Source: an uncultured Paracoccaceae bacterium (GTDB lineage: Bacteria; Pseudomonadota; Alphaproteobacteria; Rhodobacterales; Rhodobacteraceae). Taken from it: a stretch of DNA of 64,000 nucleotides. Each line of letters begins with the position of its first letter. Position 1 is the first letter of the stretch. This document shows positions 27,244 to 35,483 of the stretch, in pieces. Where the stretch lies: contig CANNFR010000008.1 of the NCBI GenBank assembly GCA_947503935.1, positions 197,251-261,250 of the forward strand, read 5' to 3'. The position numbers and the translations under genes are program-made. The notes under the pieces were generated by a model. That model saw only the letters and a program-made list of their open reading frames with translations, made no database searches and was not told where the DNA came from.

Positions 27244-29635
27244 CCGCGCGACATTCGAACGGCTTCGCGCCGATCTGTTTCAGGCGGATCGCGGGCTTTA
27301 CGTGGTTCCGGTCCGGCATCATTCACCAGCCTGCGCCTGGGCTTTGCGCGCCTTGATCGCCGACGTCAGACCGGCGCAAATTCTGATCGAAGCGCCAGCC
27401 GATTTCGCGCCCCAGATCCCCTTGCTGCTGGATGCGGAAACCAGGCCGCCGGTGGCTCTGGTCGCCTTGGTCGATGACGCCGGTGATCGCGGACGGGTCG
27501 CCGGATATTATCCGTTTTGCGCCCACTCGCCCGAATATGTCGCCTTGCAGGCCGGGGCGGCTTTGGGCGCATCCCTGCACTTCATCGATGCCCCCGCAGC
27601 CACGAAGGCGATGCACGGTCAGCTTGACGGGGTAGAGCCCGTCTCGCTGATGGACGAAAAGAGCTTTGACACCAATGACTACGTTGCGGCATTGGCCAAG
27701 GCGGCCGGATGCCGGGACGGTTTCGAACTGTGGGATCACTTGTTTGAGGCCCGCCTTGGCGAGGCAGATTGGCGAGGCTTTTTCGCTGATGTGGGGGTTT
27801 ATTGCGCCGGCATCCGGGGCGCAACGCCTGCAACGCAGATCAGCCGCACCGGTGACGAAATGCGTGAGGCGCATATGGCCCGCGCGATCAAGAAGGCGCT
27901 GGCGGGCAGGGGGCCTGTTGTCGTGGTTGTCGGTGGGTTTCATGCACCCGCCCTTGTCGGCGATTTGAACGACTTAGCCTCGCCGGAACAGCCGAAGGTC
28001 AGGTGTGAAACCTACCTGATCCGTTATGGATTTCGCGCGCTGGATGCGCTGAATGGCTATGCCGCCGGATTGCCGCAACCGGGATATTATCAAGCGCTTT
28101 GGGATCGGGCCAATGCCGACACCACGCAAGAGAATTCGCGTAACATGAATATCGATCTGCTGACCGACTTCGCGGCCGAGATGCGTGCGGACGGTCACGA
28201 CCTGTCGTTGCCTGCGCAGGTCGAAGCTCTGCGGGTTGCAGAGGGGCTGGCAGCCTTGCGCGGGCGGGCCGGTGCCATGCGTCACGATCTGATCGACGGA
28301 GTAAGGGCGGCACTTGTCAAAGGCGAGGCAACCGCACAGGACATCTGGACGGATCGATTTCAGGCATTCCTGCGCGGGGATCAATTGGGAGACGTTCCTG
28401 CCTCGGCCGGATCGCCGCCTCTGGTTGAAGATGTGCGTCGCCGGGCGCGTGCTCTGCGCTTTGATCTGAGCGACAGCGTAGAGCGGACACGAAAACTCGA
28501 TATCCGGCGCCAAAAAAGCCACCTCGCGGCGTCGCGATTTTTGCATGCGCTCGAGCTGCTTGGCGCATCCTTCGCAAATCGCACCGCTGGGCCGGACTAC
28601 CTGCGAGGCAGCCAGACCGAGCTGCTTTTTGAGCACTGGCAATATGCCTGGTCGCCCCAGACCGAGGGCCAGTTGATCAACCAAGCTGTTCTGGGGGACG
28701 AGTTGCCGACGGCATGCCTGGCCTTCATGCATCGCGAGCGCGCAGCGCTGGTCGCCGATGGACGTGCGCGGGACCTGCCAAAACTGGTGGATATGTTGCT
28801 GCGCGGACTTTTGGCAGGTCTGGGCGAAAAACTGCAACCCTTCGTTACGCAATTGGGCAGCGACATCCAGAACTACGGAACATTCGCAAGCGTGACCCTG
28901 GCGCTGCGGCGCTTGCTATTCGTAGTGCAATCCTCAGGCCCCCTTGGGGCGCCTGAAGGGCTTGATCTGCGGGGGCTTATCGGGGTCGCTTACGCCCGGT
29001 TGATCTATCTTTGCGATGATCTGCCAGACACGCCCGACGAAGACACAGGCGAACGGCTTGATGCCTTGCGGATGATGAATGAAGTGCTGCGCGATTGCGC
29101 GGCAATCGGGCTTGATCGCAGCATTCTGGATGCAGCGATCGATCGGATCGCTCTGGCGACTTCAAATCCGGTCATTCTGGGTGCGATACTGGCCGTTTGT
29201 GTGCAGGCGGGCACCCGGCCGACAGCAGAGCTTGTGCAGGTCATGGAAGGGAAACTGACGGGTGTCAGCCTCGATACCGCCGATCAGATCGGTGTCTTGC
29301 GGGGTATCGTCCATACCAGTCCTGCGCTTCTGTGGCACGCCGATGGCCTGCTTGCTGTTATCGACGCCTTCATGCGCCAGATTGACGAGGTGCATTTTCT
29401 GGATCTCCTGCCGCATCTGCGGTTGGCTTTCACCCAGCTGAACCCGCGCGAAACGGATCGTGTGGCGCATGAATTGGCCGGATTGCTGGGTGTCGCGGCA
29501 GGCGATCTGGTCACCAGCCATCTCCAGATTTCCGATGCCAGCCTTGCGGAGGGACTACACATCGAAAAGGCGTTGCACGCATCATTGGCAGCCGATGGCC
29601 TGACCGAATGGATCACGGCGGGTGAGGCGCCGTGA
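27236..29635 (+). CDS. yehM: DUF5682-family protein (YehM-like)
   Basis: A 799-residue soluble protein; E. coli YehM is somewhat shorter (about 760). The N-terminal region has LYVVPVRHHSPACAWALRAL (about residues 21-40) with a paired histidine, ILIEAPADF, and PVVVVVGGFHAPAL (about residues 229-242). Histidines and acids spaced in this way recall the EreA/ChaN/TraB-like hydrolase fold, but that link is inference. The C-terminal half is all-helical. The GTG at 27236 is used because a frame from further upstream is out-of-frame yehL sequence; it overlaps yehL by 8 bases and the next gene by 4 (GTGA). A role as the effector or client processor of the MoxR/VWA pair is a hypothesis. Confidence 0.82.
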   Translation: MADRATFERLRADLFQADRGLYVVPVRHHSPACAWALRALIADVRPAQILIEAPADFAPQIPLLLDAETRPPVALVALVDDAGDRGRVAGYYPFCAHSPEYVALQAGAALGASLHFIDAPAATKAMHGQLDGVEPVSLMDEKSFDTNDYVAALAKAAGCRDGFELWDHLFEARLGEADWRGFFADVGVYCAGIRGATPATQISRTGDEMREAHMARAIKKALAGRGPVVVVVGGFHAPALVGDLNDLASPEQPKVRCETYLIRYGFRALDALNGYAAGLPQPGYYQALWDRANADTTQENSRNMNIDLLTDFAAEMRADGHDLSLPAQVEALRVAEGLAALRGRAGAMRHDLIDGVRAALVKGEATAQDIWTDRFQAFLRGDQLGDVPASAGSPPLVEDVRRRARALRFDLSDSVERTRKLDIRRQKSHLAASRFLHALELLGASFANRTAGPDYLRGSQTELLFEHWQYAWSPQTEGQLINQAVLGDELPTACLAFMHRERAALVADGRARDLPKLVDMLLRGLLAGLGEKLQPFVTQLGSDIQNYGTFASVTLALRRLLFVVQSSGPLGAPEGLDLRGLIGVAYARLIYLCDDLPDTPDEDTGERLDALRMMNEVLRDCAAIGLDRSILDAAIDRIALATSNPVILGAILAVCVQAGTRPTAELVQVMEGKLTGVSLDTADQIGVLRGIVHTSPALLWHADGLLAVIDAFMRQIDEVHFLDLLPHLRLAFTQLNPRETDRVAHELAGLLGVAAGDLVTSHLQISDASLAEGLHIEKALHASLAADGLTEWITAGEAP

Positions 29636-30744
29636 ACGAGGGGGCAAGACGTTGGCGTCTGGCTCTTGGCCGGTATGCCAGTCAGCAGCTTGGCAGTCTG
29701 GGCGGGCGCGACGGGCAGATGGATCAGTCGCTGGATTATCTCTATGGGCGCGAATATCAGGGCCGTGGTCTGCAAAGCGATCGCGGCCCTGGGTCACTGG
29801 ACCCCACGCAGATGCACGCTTTGAACTGGCTGGGAAAGGCCAAGGGGCTGTTCCCGCAATCGGTCTTCGAGACCCTGCAAGGCCACGCCCTTGACCGCTA
29901 TGGCCTGACGGATCTTCTGAAAGACCCCAAAACGCTGGATAGCCTGGAGCCCAATCAGGACCTGTTGAAGGTTCTCCTAGGGTTTCATGATCGTGCGGAC
30001 CCCGCCATCAAGACCAAGCTGCGGGAGGTCGCGCACCGGATCATCCAAGACATCATGGACCGGCTGCGTCACGAGGTCATGCGGGCATTTTCCGGCCGCC
30101 GGAACAGGTTCCGCCGGTCGAATATCCCGTCGGCCGCGAATTTTGATTGGCGCGGCACCTTACGTGAAAACCTCAAGACATATGACCCGGCAACGCAGCG
30201 GATCATTGCGCAGACCTTACGGTTCAACAGCCGTGAAAAGCGCCGTCTGCCCTGGACTGTGGTTCTTTGCGTCGATCAGTCGGGATCGATGACCGACAGT
30301 GTGATCCATTCCGCCGTGATGGCGGCAATCCTTTGTGGTTTGCCGGGCGTGACGGTGAAAATGGTCCTCTTTGACACTTCGATCATTGATGTTTCGGACA
30401 GGCTGACCGATCCGCTGGACACTCTGCTGTCTGTGCAACTGGGTGGTGGCACGAATATCGGACGCGCCGTCACCTATTGCGAAGATTTCATCACAGATCC
30501 GGAACGTACGGTCTTCGCCCTAATCAGCGATTTTGCCGAAGGCGCATCACCGCGCACGCTTTACACCGCACTCGCCCGCATGGCCGAGGCGCGGGTGCGC
30601 ATGATCGGGCTCTTGGCTCTTGATGAACAGTCAACGCCTTATTTTGATCCGGTCATTGCCGGCAAAGCTGCCGATATCGGCATGCAGGTGGGGGCGATGA
30701 CACCGGACAGATTTGCCCACTGGCTTGCCGAGATCATGACATGA
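29632..30744 (+). CDS. yehP: VWA-domain (MIDAS) protein of the MoxR system (YehP-like)
   Basis: A 370-residue cytoplasmic protein. The N-terminal 200 residues are helical and basic (KTKLREVAHRIIQDIMDRLR). The VWA domain starts near residue 205 with a complete MIDAS: D215-x-S217-x-S219 in CVDQSGSMTDS, T274 in GGGTNIGRA and D300 in LISDFAEG, so it should bind a divalent metal. MoxR ATPases characteristically pair with such VWA proteins. E. coli YehP has a similar length. GTG start with 4-base overlap upstream; ATGA overlap with the SWIM gene downstream. Confidence 0.92.
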   Translation: MNEGARRWRLALGRYASQQLGSLGGRDGQMDQSLDYLYGREYQGRGLQSDRGPGSLDPTQMHALNWLGKAKGLFPQSVFETLQGHALDRYGLTDLLKDPKTLDSLEPNQDLLKVLLGFHDRADPAIKTKLREVAHRIIQDIMDRLRHEVMRAFSGRRNRFRRSNIPSAANFDWRGTLRENLKTYDPATQRIIAQTLRFNSREKRRLPWTVVLCVDQSGSMTDSVIHSAVMAAILCGLPGVTVKMVLFDTSIIDVSDRLTDPLDTLLSVQLGGGTNIGRAVTYCEDFITDPERTVFALISDFAEGASPRTLYTALARMAEARVRMIGLLALDEQSTPYFDPVIAGKAADIGMQVGAMTPDRFAHWLAEIMT

Positions 30745-32675
30745 GCCTGTCTGACCTGATCGCCGTGCATGATGAAGCCGCTCTGGCGGCCTTGGCGTCC
30801 TTAGGCATTGTCCGTCGCGCCAAGCGCGACTTTGAGGCCGGAAAAGCCGCCGTGGTCAGCAGAGATGAGGCGGCTGCCACGGTGATAGCAGACGGCAAGA
30901 CCGTGACGATTCCGGCCAGCGGATTGACAGCCGCGACCTGCGGGTGCCCTGCCACCGGGGTCTGCAGGCATATCTTGCTTGCGGTCTTCGCCCTGCGCGA
31001 GGATGCGCCCGACAATGCGGCCTCGGTCAGGTCAGCGCCGGACGAACTGCATGCGCTGAACGAAGCCGAGGTCCACAAGTTTGCGGGCGCTGACTGGGAC
31101 AAAGCCATCAACCTCGCACGGATTAGCGGCCAGGCCACGTTGACCGAGGATGGCGCCAATCTGTCCGTCCAGTTGCCCGACGCGGAATTCCCGGTCGTCT
31201 TTCTTGCAGGGCAGGGGCTGACAGGGGCCATTTTCAAGGGACCAAAAACCGCCAAACGCCGGACGATCGCGGCGGCCGCTCTGATCGTGCGTCAGCATAC
31301 GGGCGCACAAAGGCTCGATCAGATCGCGCAGGATGATGCCAAAGTTGAGCAGATGTCGCCTCTCTTTCTTCGCAGCGTACAGGACGCGATCGTCGCATTG
31401 GTGGCTGGTGTCTTCAGGGGCGGCGCCGTTGTGGCCGAGGATCAGGTGTTTGATCTGTCGATATCCGCCCGTGCGCAATCCGCGCCGCGCCTGACCGCCC
31501 TTTTGCGCGGGCTGGTACAACAATCGCGCCAAGGACGCGCGCATCACATCGATTTTCGCGAGGACCGGTTCCTGGCCGATGCGTCCCACGCCTACGCTCT
31601 GACCAAAGCGCTTGAGCGGCATCCCGAGAATACGCAATTGACCGGAACATTGCGGCGCAACTACCGTGACCGTGATGCACTTGATCTGATCGTGCTGGGG
31701 GCTGCGCAATGGAAGGCGGCCAGCGGCGCGCGCGGCCTGCGGATCTATGGTTGCGCCCCCGGCGAAAACGCGTGGTACACGACGGGGCAGGCCCGTGCTG
31801 CCGGGATGGACCCAAGCTTTTCCCCGCGCAACGCCTATGATGCACCGCTGTGGAACGGCAATATCTCGCGCGAGTTGATCGGAACAATGGTTCATTTGCG
31901 CCATACCCGGATATCAGAAGACAACCAGATCGCCTGGGACCACGGATCGCACGATCGTGGGCCCATGCCCGATCTGATGGACGCTGGGGCTGGATTTCGA
32001 AGCTGGGCCGAAGCGCGTGCCGATATCGCCAGACGGTCACCTGTTGGATTGCAGAAGACAGCTGCTCCGATACCCATATTGCTGACGCCGCTGCATGTCG
32101 GTGACGCCCGATTTCATGAAATCGATCAATGCTATGAAGTGACCATCGCCGACAAAGACCACGCAACGATGACCATCACACTACCGTCCGATCAGCATGG
32201 CACGATCGCTCTGCTGCAAAGCCATCGGACCGCGATCCATGCGATGCTTTGCGAAGCGACGGTGACCGATCTGCGACGACGGCTGAACCTGATCTCGGTT
32301 CTCTTTAAAGTGGGCGGTAACAGCCTGGAGGTCGTGAACATAACACTCGACCAGCCGCAGCTGAAAAAGTCGGCTTTCGGGAGCCGCGCTCTATCGTTCT
32401 TGAAGAACACGGTGAAAATTGGCGCCGTTCGACCCAGCACGCAACCTGCCGGGCAGATAGAGGCGCTTTGCCATTCGGTTCTCGATGCCACTGCTGAAAC
32501 ACTTCGATTTGGACAATCGGAGGATCTGGCGGAATTGAGCCAACGGTCCGACGGTTTGCAATTGGCTCTTCTGGCGAAAGGATTGCGACATCTCACCCAG
32601 GACCCAACTGCGGATCAGGCTTTGCGGGTGGTCTATCTGGCTACACAGATCGCACTCGCCACCCAGATGCGGTAG
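30741..32675 (+). CDS. yehQ: SWIM zinc-finger protein of the MoxR system (YehQ-like)
   Basis: A 644-residue protein. The SWIM zinc finger is C67-x-C69-x5-C75-x-H77 in TCGCPATGVCRHILLAVFAL; SWIM fingers bind DNA or protein. The remaining 550 residues are not recognisable by eye beyond the likeness in size and position to E. coli YehQ. It is last in the six-gene operon (ATGA overlap with the VWA gene) and is followed by almost 800 non-coding bases with no evident terminator hairpin. Confidence 0.88.
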   Translation: MSLSDLIAVHDEAALAALASLGIVRRAKRDFEAGKAAVVSRDEAAATVIADGKTVTIPASGLTAATCGCPATGVCRHILLAVFALREDAPDNAASVRSAPDELHALNEAEVHKFAGADWDKAINLARISGQATLTEDGANLSVQLPDAEFPVVFLAGQGLTGAIFKGPKTAKRRTIAAAALIVRQHTGAQRLDQIAQDDAKVEQMSPLFLRSVQDAIVALVAGVFRGGAVVAEDQVFDLSISARAQSAPRLTALLRGLVQQSRQGRAHHIDFREDRFLADASHAYALTKALERHPENTQLTGTLRRNYRDRDALDLIVLGAAQWKAASGARGLRIYGCAPGENAWYTTGQARAAGMDPSFSPRNAYDAPLWNGNISRELIGTMVHLRHTRISEDNQIAWDHGSHDRGPMPDLMDAGAGFRSWAEARADIARRSPVGLQKTAAPIPILLTPLHVGDARFHEIDQCYEVTIADKDHATMTITLPSDQHGTIALLQSHRTAIHAMLCEATVTDLRRRLNLISVLFKVGGNSLEVVNITLDQPQLKKSAFGSRALSFLKNTVKIGAVRPSTQPAGQIEALCHSVLDATAETLRFGQSEDLAELSQRSDGLQLALLAKGLRHLTQDPTADQALRVVYLATQIALATQMR

Positions 32676-33466
32676 GGTAGGGCGCCTACATTCGAAGAGT
32701 TGCGTGCTGATTTCCAACCTGAGCAGAACGCCGAGCTCAACCGTCTTCTTCTGCGATTTCCTGCAAGCTGGTACTGAACAGAGGGCTGAAAGCAGTCATT
32801 CTATACGGGTACCCGACCCACATACGTAGGCATGCCACAGCCAATCGTTTTTTGGGCAGCCTTCAGTATTCCCGTTAATTCAGTCCCATCATTAACAAGT
32901 TCCGACACTGTGCCCCTACTGTTGCCACCAAGTGGAAATGTCACCCCATGTGCAAAGCAAGAATGTCACCAAAAGCGCCGAGGGTAGCGATGCCTGACAG
33001 GGCGGAGACCTCACATATCGCAGCCTTGGTCGGCTTTGCGGCGCAGGGGAAGCAGACGTTCGTGCAAAACGTGACGGAGGTCTCAATAGAGCCCGACTCT
33101 GTCATTGTCATTCCACGCTGCGCGCGCTCGCGGCACGGAAAACGCTGAATCTGCTTGGTTTCTGACGCTGCGCTACAGCAGGAAGACCGGTCATTGGTGC
33201 AAAGCGCAGCGAAGTTGTTTCAAGCCACGAGCAAGTCGCGGACGGAGCAGGCTTCTAAAATGCGTCGCTCAGCTTGCTGTCACTATATGCCTCGCCAATT
33301 TGAAGAAGGCCAATGACCGAGCAACGGCAAAAACGAAGTCAGAGCCCATCCTATTCACTGCTATTTCCTTCTGCGCGCGCTCATGGCGCGATAGTATGGC
33401 ATGAGTGAAAAGACAGAGCCGCCGTGCAGCGGGAGAAACGGCCATTGATATGACCCGCAGCGTAGA
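32676..33466. other. Non-coding gap after the MoxR operon
   Basis: 791 bases without a supportable gene. AATGTCACC occurs twice in direct orientation (32937-32945 and 32962-32970, 25 bases apart), which resembles the repeated end motifs of IS21-type elements, but no transposase remains. Around 33160-33230 there are phrases such as TGCAAAGCGCAGCGAAG that recur in altered form at 40130-40170. Short open frames (32948-33148, 33105-33404) lack ribosome-binding sites and family features. The gap looks like decayed sequence. Confidence 0.45.
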
Positions 33467-34483
33467 TCAGGCATTGAATTCACGGGTCGCAGCGATTGGG
33501 TCAGGCGCGCGGCTTATGACCATCAACGGCATCATCATATTGACCTGATCAATTGCCTCTTGGCTTGCTGACCCCTCTAGCAGCTCGGGCGGATCGAAAG
33601 AAAATCCTTCTGGCCGCACAAGTAGACTTTCGGAGAGCGTTGCAAGGCCGGCCGTCATTGATGTGACGGCATCCAATTGATCCAGCTCTGTCCTTTGTTC
33701 CGGGCTGAGACCGCCAGCCACCCGGATTCCATCCAGCACCTCTTGGTGGTCGATTGCGGGCATTTGAACCGCCAAGACATTCAAGAGCGCCTGGAACTGC
33801 TTTTGTGTCTGTGTGCGCTGATCCACTGGCGCTGCGACTAATGCCGCGATCTGTTCGAGGCTGCATTGATAGGCCAAATCGACCGGTTGGTCCGCAAATT
33901 CGGCCAAGTGAAAAGCTGAATGGATAAGGTGTTCGGGCAGACGCAGATAAGTGCGGGGGCCGGCTTCGGTTTCTTGGTGCAGCCGATCATCACGTCGGCT
34001 AATCGCGGCATAACCGCCATACATGCCATCTGCAGCAAGTGCCCAATCATGGCGCGTACCCTCACCGAATTGCCAATCGCTGAGCGTGGTGCCTTCTTGT
34101 GCCTGAATGCCGGTCGCGATCACGGCGTAGGGCCCACTTAGAACATCTCCGCGTGTCGTCCGTGCATCACAGTTATATGGCTCTGCGCAGCTATTTGGGT
34201 AGATGCTAGGATATCCAGCCAGCAAGCCGCTTTCAAACTCTCCATCTGTAAATTGCAGATACGGAATCAGACTGTCCATTTTCCCTTCTTTGCTGAACGC
34301 GGGAAAATATGTCCTGACCCAGACCATGCCCGGCGCCTCTAGAAAGTCCTGGCTCAGTTCATTGGCTGCTGCACCTGTGCAAAGCGCGGTAAGAGCGATT
34401 GCGCATCTGATGATTGATCTCTCCTGGTCAAAGTTGAATGGGGATAAGAAGCAGGTAGTTTCTATTGCTAATGTCGGCGTCAT
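33467..34483 (-). CDS. Unknown, probably exported protein
   Basis: A 338-residue protein I do not recognise. I start it at the ATG at 34483, which has GGAGG 7 bases upstream. This gives an unusually long leader before the hydrophobic segment IIRCAIALTALCTGAAA (about residues 25-41), which looks like the core of a signal peptide; a non-ATG start with its own AGGAG just before that segment would give a conventional exported protein. The mature part has four or more cysteines (PNSCAEPYNCDART) and a helical C-terminal half (LEQIAALVAAPVDQRTQTQK). No close neighbour explains it. It lies in a region with decayed genes but is itself intact. Confidence 0.6.
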   Translation of the reverse strand: MTPTLAIETTCFLSPFNFDQERSIIRCAIALTALCTGAAANELSQDFLEAPGMVWVRTYFPAFSKEGKMDSLIPYLQFTDGEFESGLLAGYPSIYPNSCAEPYNCDARTTRGDVLSGPYAVIATGIQAQEGTTLSDWQFGEGTRHDWALAADGMYGGYAAISRRDDRLHQETEAGPRTYLRLPEHLIHSAFHLAEFADQPVDLAYQCSLEQIAALVAAPVDQRTQTQKQFQALLNVLAVQMPAIDHQEVLDGIRVAGGLSPEQRTELDQLDAVTSMTAGLATLSESLLVRPEGFSFDPPELLEGSASQEAIDQVNMMMPLMVISRAPDPIAATREFNA

Positions 34484-34626
34484 AAATGAACCTCCAACAA
34501 GACAGATCCCGAAGCAAACGCCAGATATCCAAAGAAAACAAAGCGCCATGCGGGTGGGTATACTGCGCTCAAGACAAGAAGTACCAAAACTACCAAAAGA
34601 TGAACGGGCAGCAACCAAAGCTGCAC

Positions 34627-34976
34627 TTAGCTGTTGATCATGCTTCGTTGCGGGTCATCGGGATGAACCAATATGTTGACGGATTTACCAACTTGGTCAT
34701 CACACCATTCCTTGCCCAGCTTATACGAGCCACGCGCCTCTATCCCTCCGGCGCTGATCGCAATTGGGATGTCGTCATACACCGCACGCTATTTGTTGCA
34801 CTGCTCCCGACACCGCCCGATCTTCTGAATTACACTCGTTCACATCGGTCAACCACAGCCGCTTGTGATGTCCCAACCAATAGACGTGGCAGGTCACGCA
34901 GTGGTTCGTGCGTGGGTTGCGGTGTCCAAAGCGTGAGGGACAAGAGCAGCATAAACAGGTTCAGGACAAACTTCAC
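34627..34976 (-). pseudogene. Decayed small membrane-protein gene (DUF3592-like remnant)
   Basis: Read on the minus strand, a GTG at 34976 opens a hydrophobic segment (FVLNLFMLLLSLTLW) that stops after 47 codons. Further on, in other frames, come SEDRAVSGAVQQIACG and then AISAGGIEARGSYKLGKEW followed by VNILVHPDDPQRSMINS, ending at 34627. The last part (V-x-V-x-x-x-P-D-D-P) resembles the end of the extracytoplasmic loop of DUF3592 proteins. At least two frameshifts would be needed to join the pieces. The assignment is tentative. Confidence 0.35.
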
Positions 34977-34996
34977 TGAGAGACGCTGCCCTTTAG

Positions 34997-35457
34997 CTAG
35001 CGATTGATGGTATCAGTCGCAATTTTGGCGTATGGACCGCCGCCGTAAGCTGTTGAGATGTTGCGAATATCTTTCCTTGGGTGCCCGGTCAGGATCAGCG
35101 CCACCCGGTGTCTGGGGTTGCCGTTTGATGTGTCGTGGGTTTGTGTGGATGCTTGTTCGAGACGATTAAGCGGCTCCTTTTCTCGTTAATGTCCAAAGAG
35201 CGTTGTGTGTCGGATTTCCATCACACCCGTGTCCCGATCAAGGATCAACTCGTCTCGTCGGACGAAAAAGACAAACCCTAGTGCGGGAAGCCCTATGGGG
35301 AAGACCCCCATAAGACAGCTTCCCGAAACCCGACCTCAAGATAACGTTGCCAGGTGACGTAACAGCTCAGGACAATCGCACCGATCAACAGGCTGCCCAT
35401 GAGCCAGGGTGCGTCCCGCAGGAACAGGCGGTCGGGCGTGTTCTCAACGACCTTCAT
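34997..35457 (-). pseudogene. Small two-helix membrane protein, broken by a frameshift and a stop
   Basis: A good ribosome-binding site (GGAGG) precedes the ATG at 35457, which opens MKVVENTPDRLFLRDAPWL and a first helix (GSLLIGAIVLSCYV). The frame ends at 35293. A one-base shift at the G run near 35300 continues as VFPIGLPALGFVFFV (second helix) and ELILDRDTGVMEI; this frame meets TAA near 35200 and then runs on in the same frame as EPLNRLEQAST, HRVALILTGHPRKDI and YAKIATDTINR to 34997. The total span of 461 bases is not a multiple of three, consistent with one indel. This family of small proteins (VENTP...LRD) is frequent in Rhodobacterales; the function is unknown. Confidence 0.7.
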
Positions 35458-35483
35458 AAGCTCCTCCGAGGCAAAAGACCGGC

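Noticed and set aside
33105-33404. 99-codon + strand frame in the gap after the MoxR operon
   Set aside because: No ribosome-binding site, no hydrophobic or domain pattern, surrounded by decayed sequence.
34486-35007. 173-codon + strand frame
   Set aside because: It lies antisense to two decayed minus-strand genes that show real protein features.
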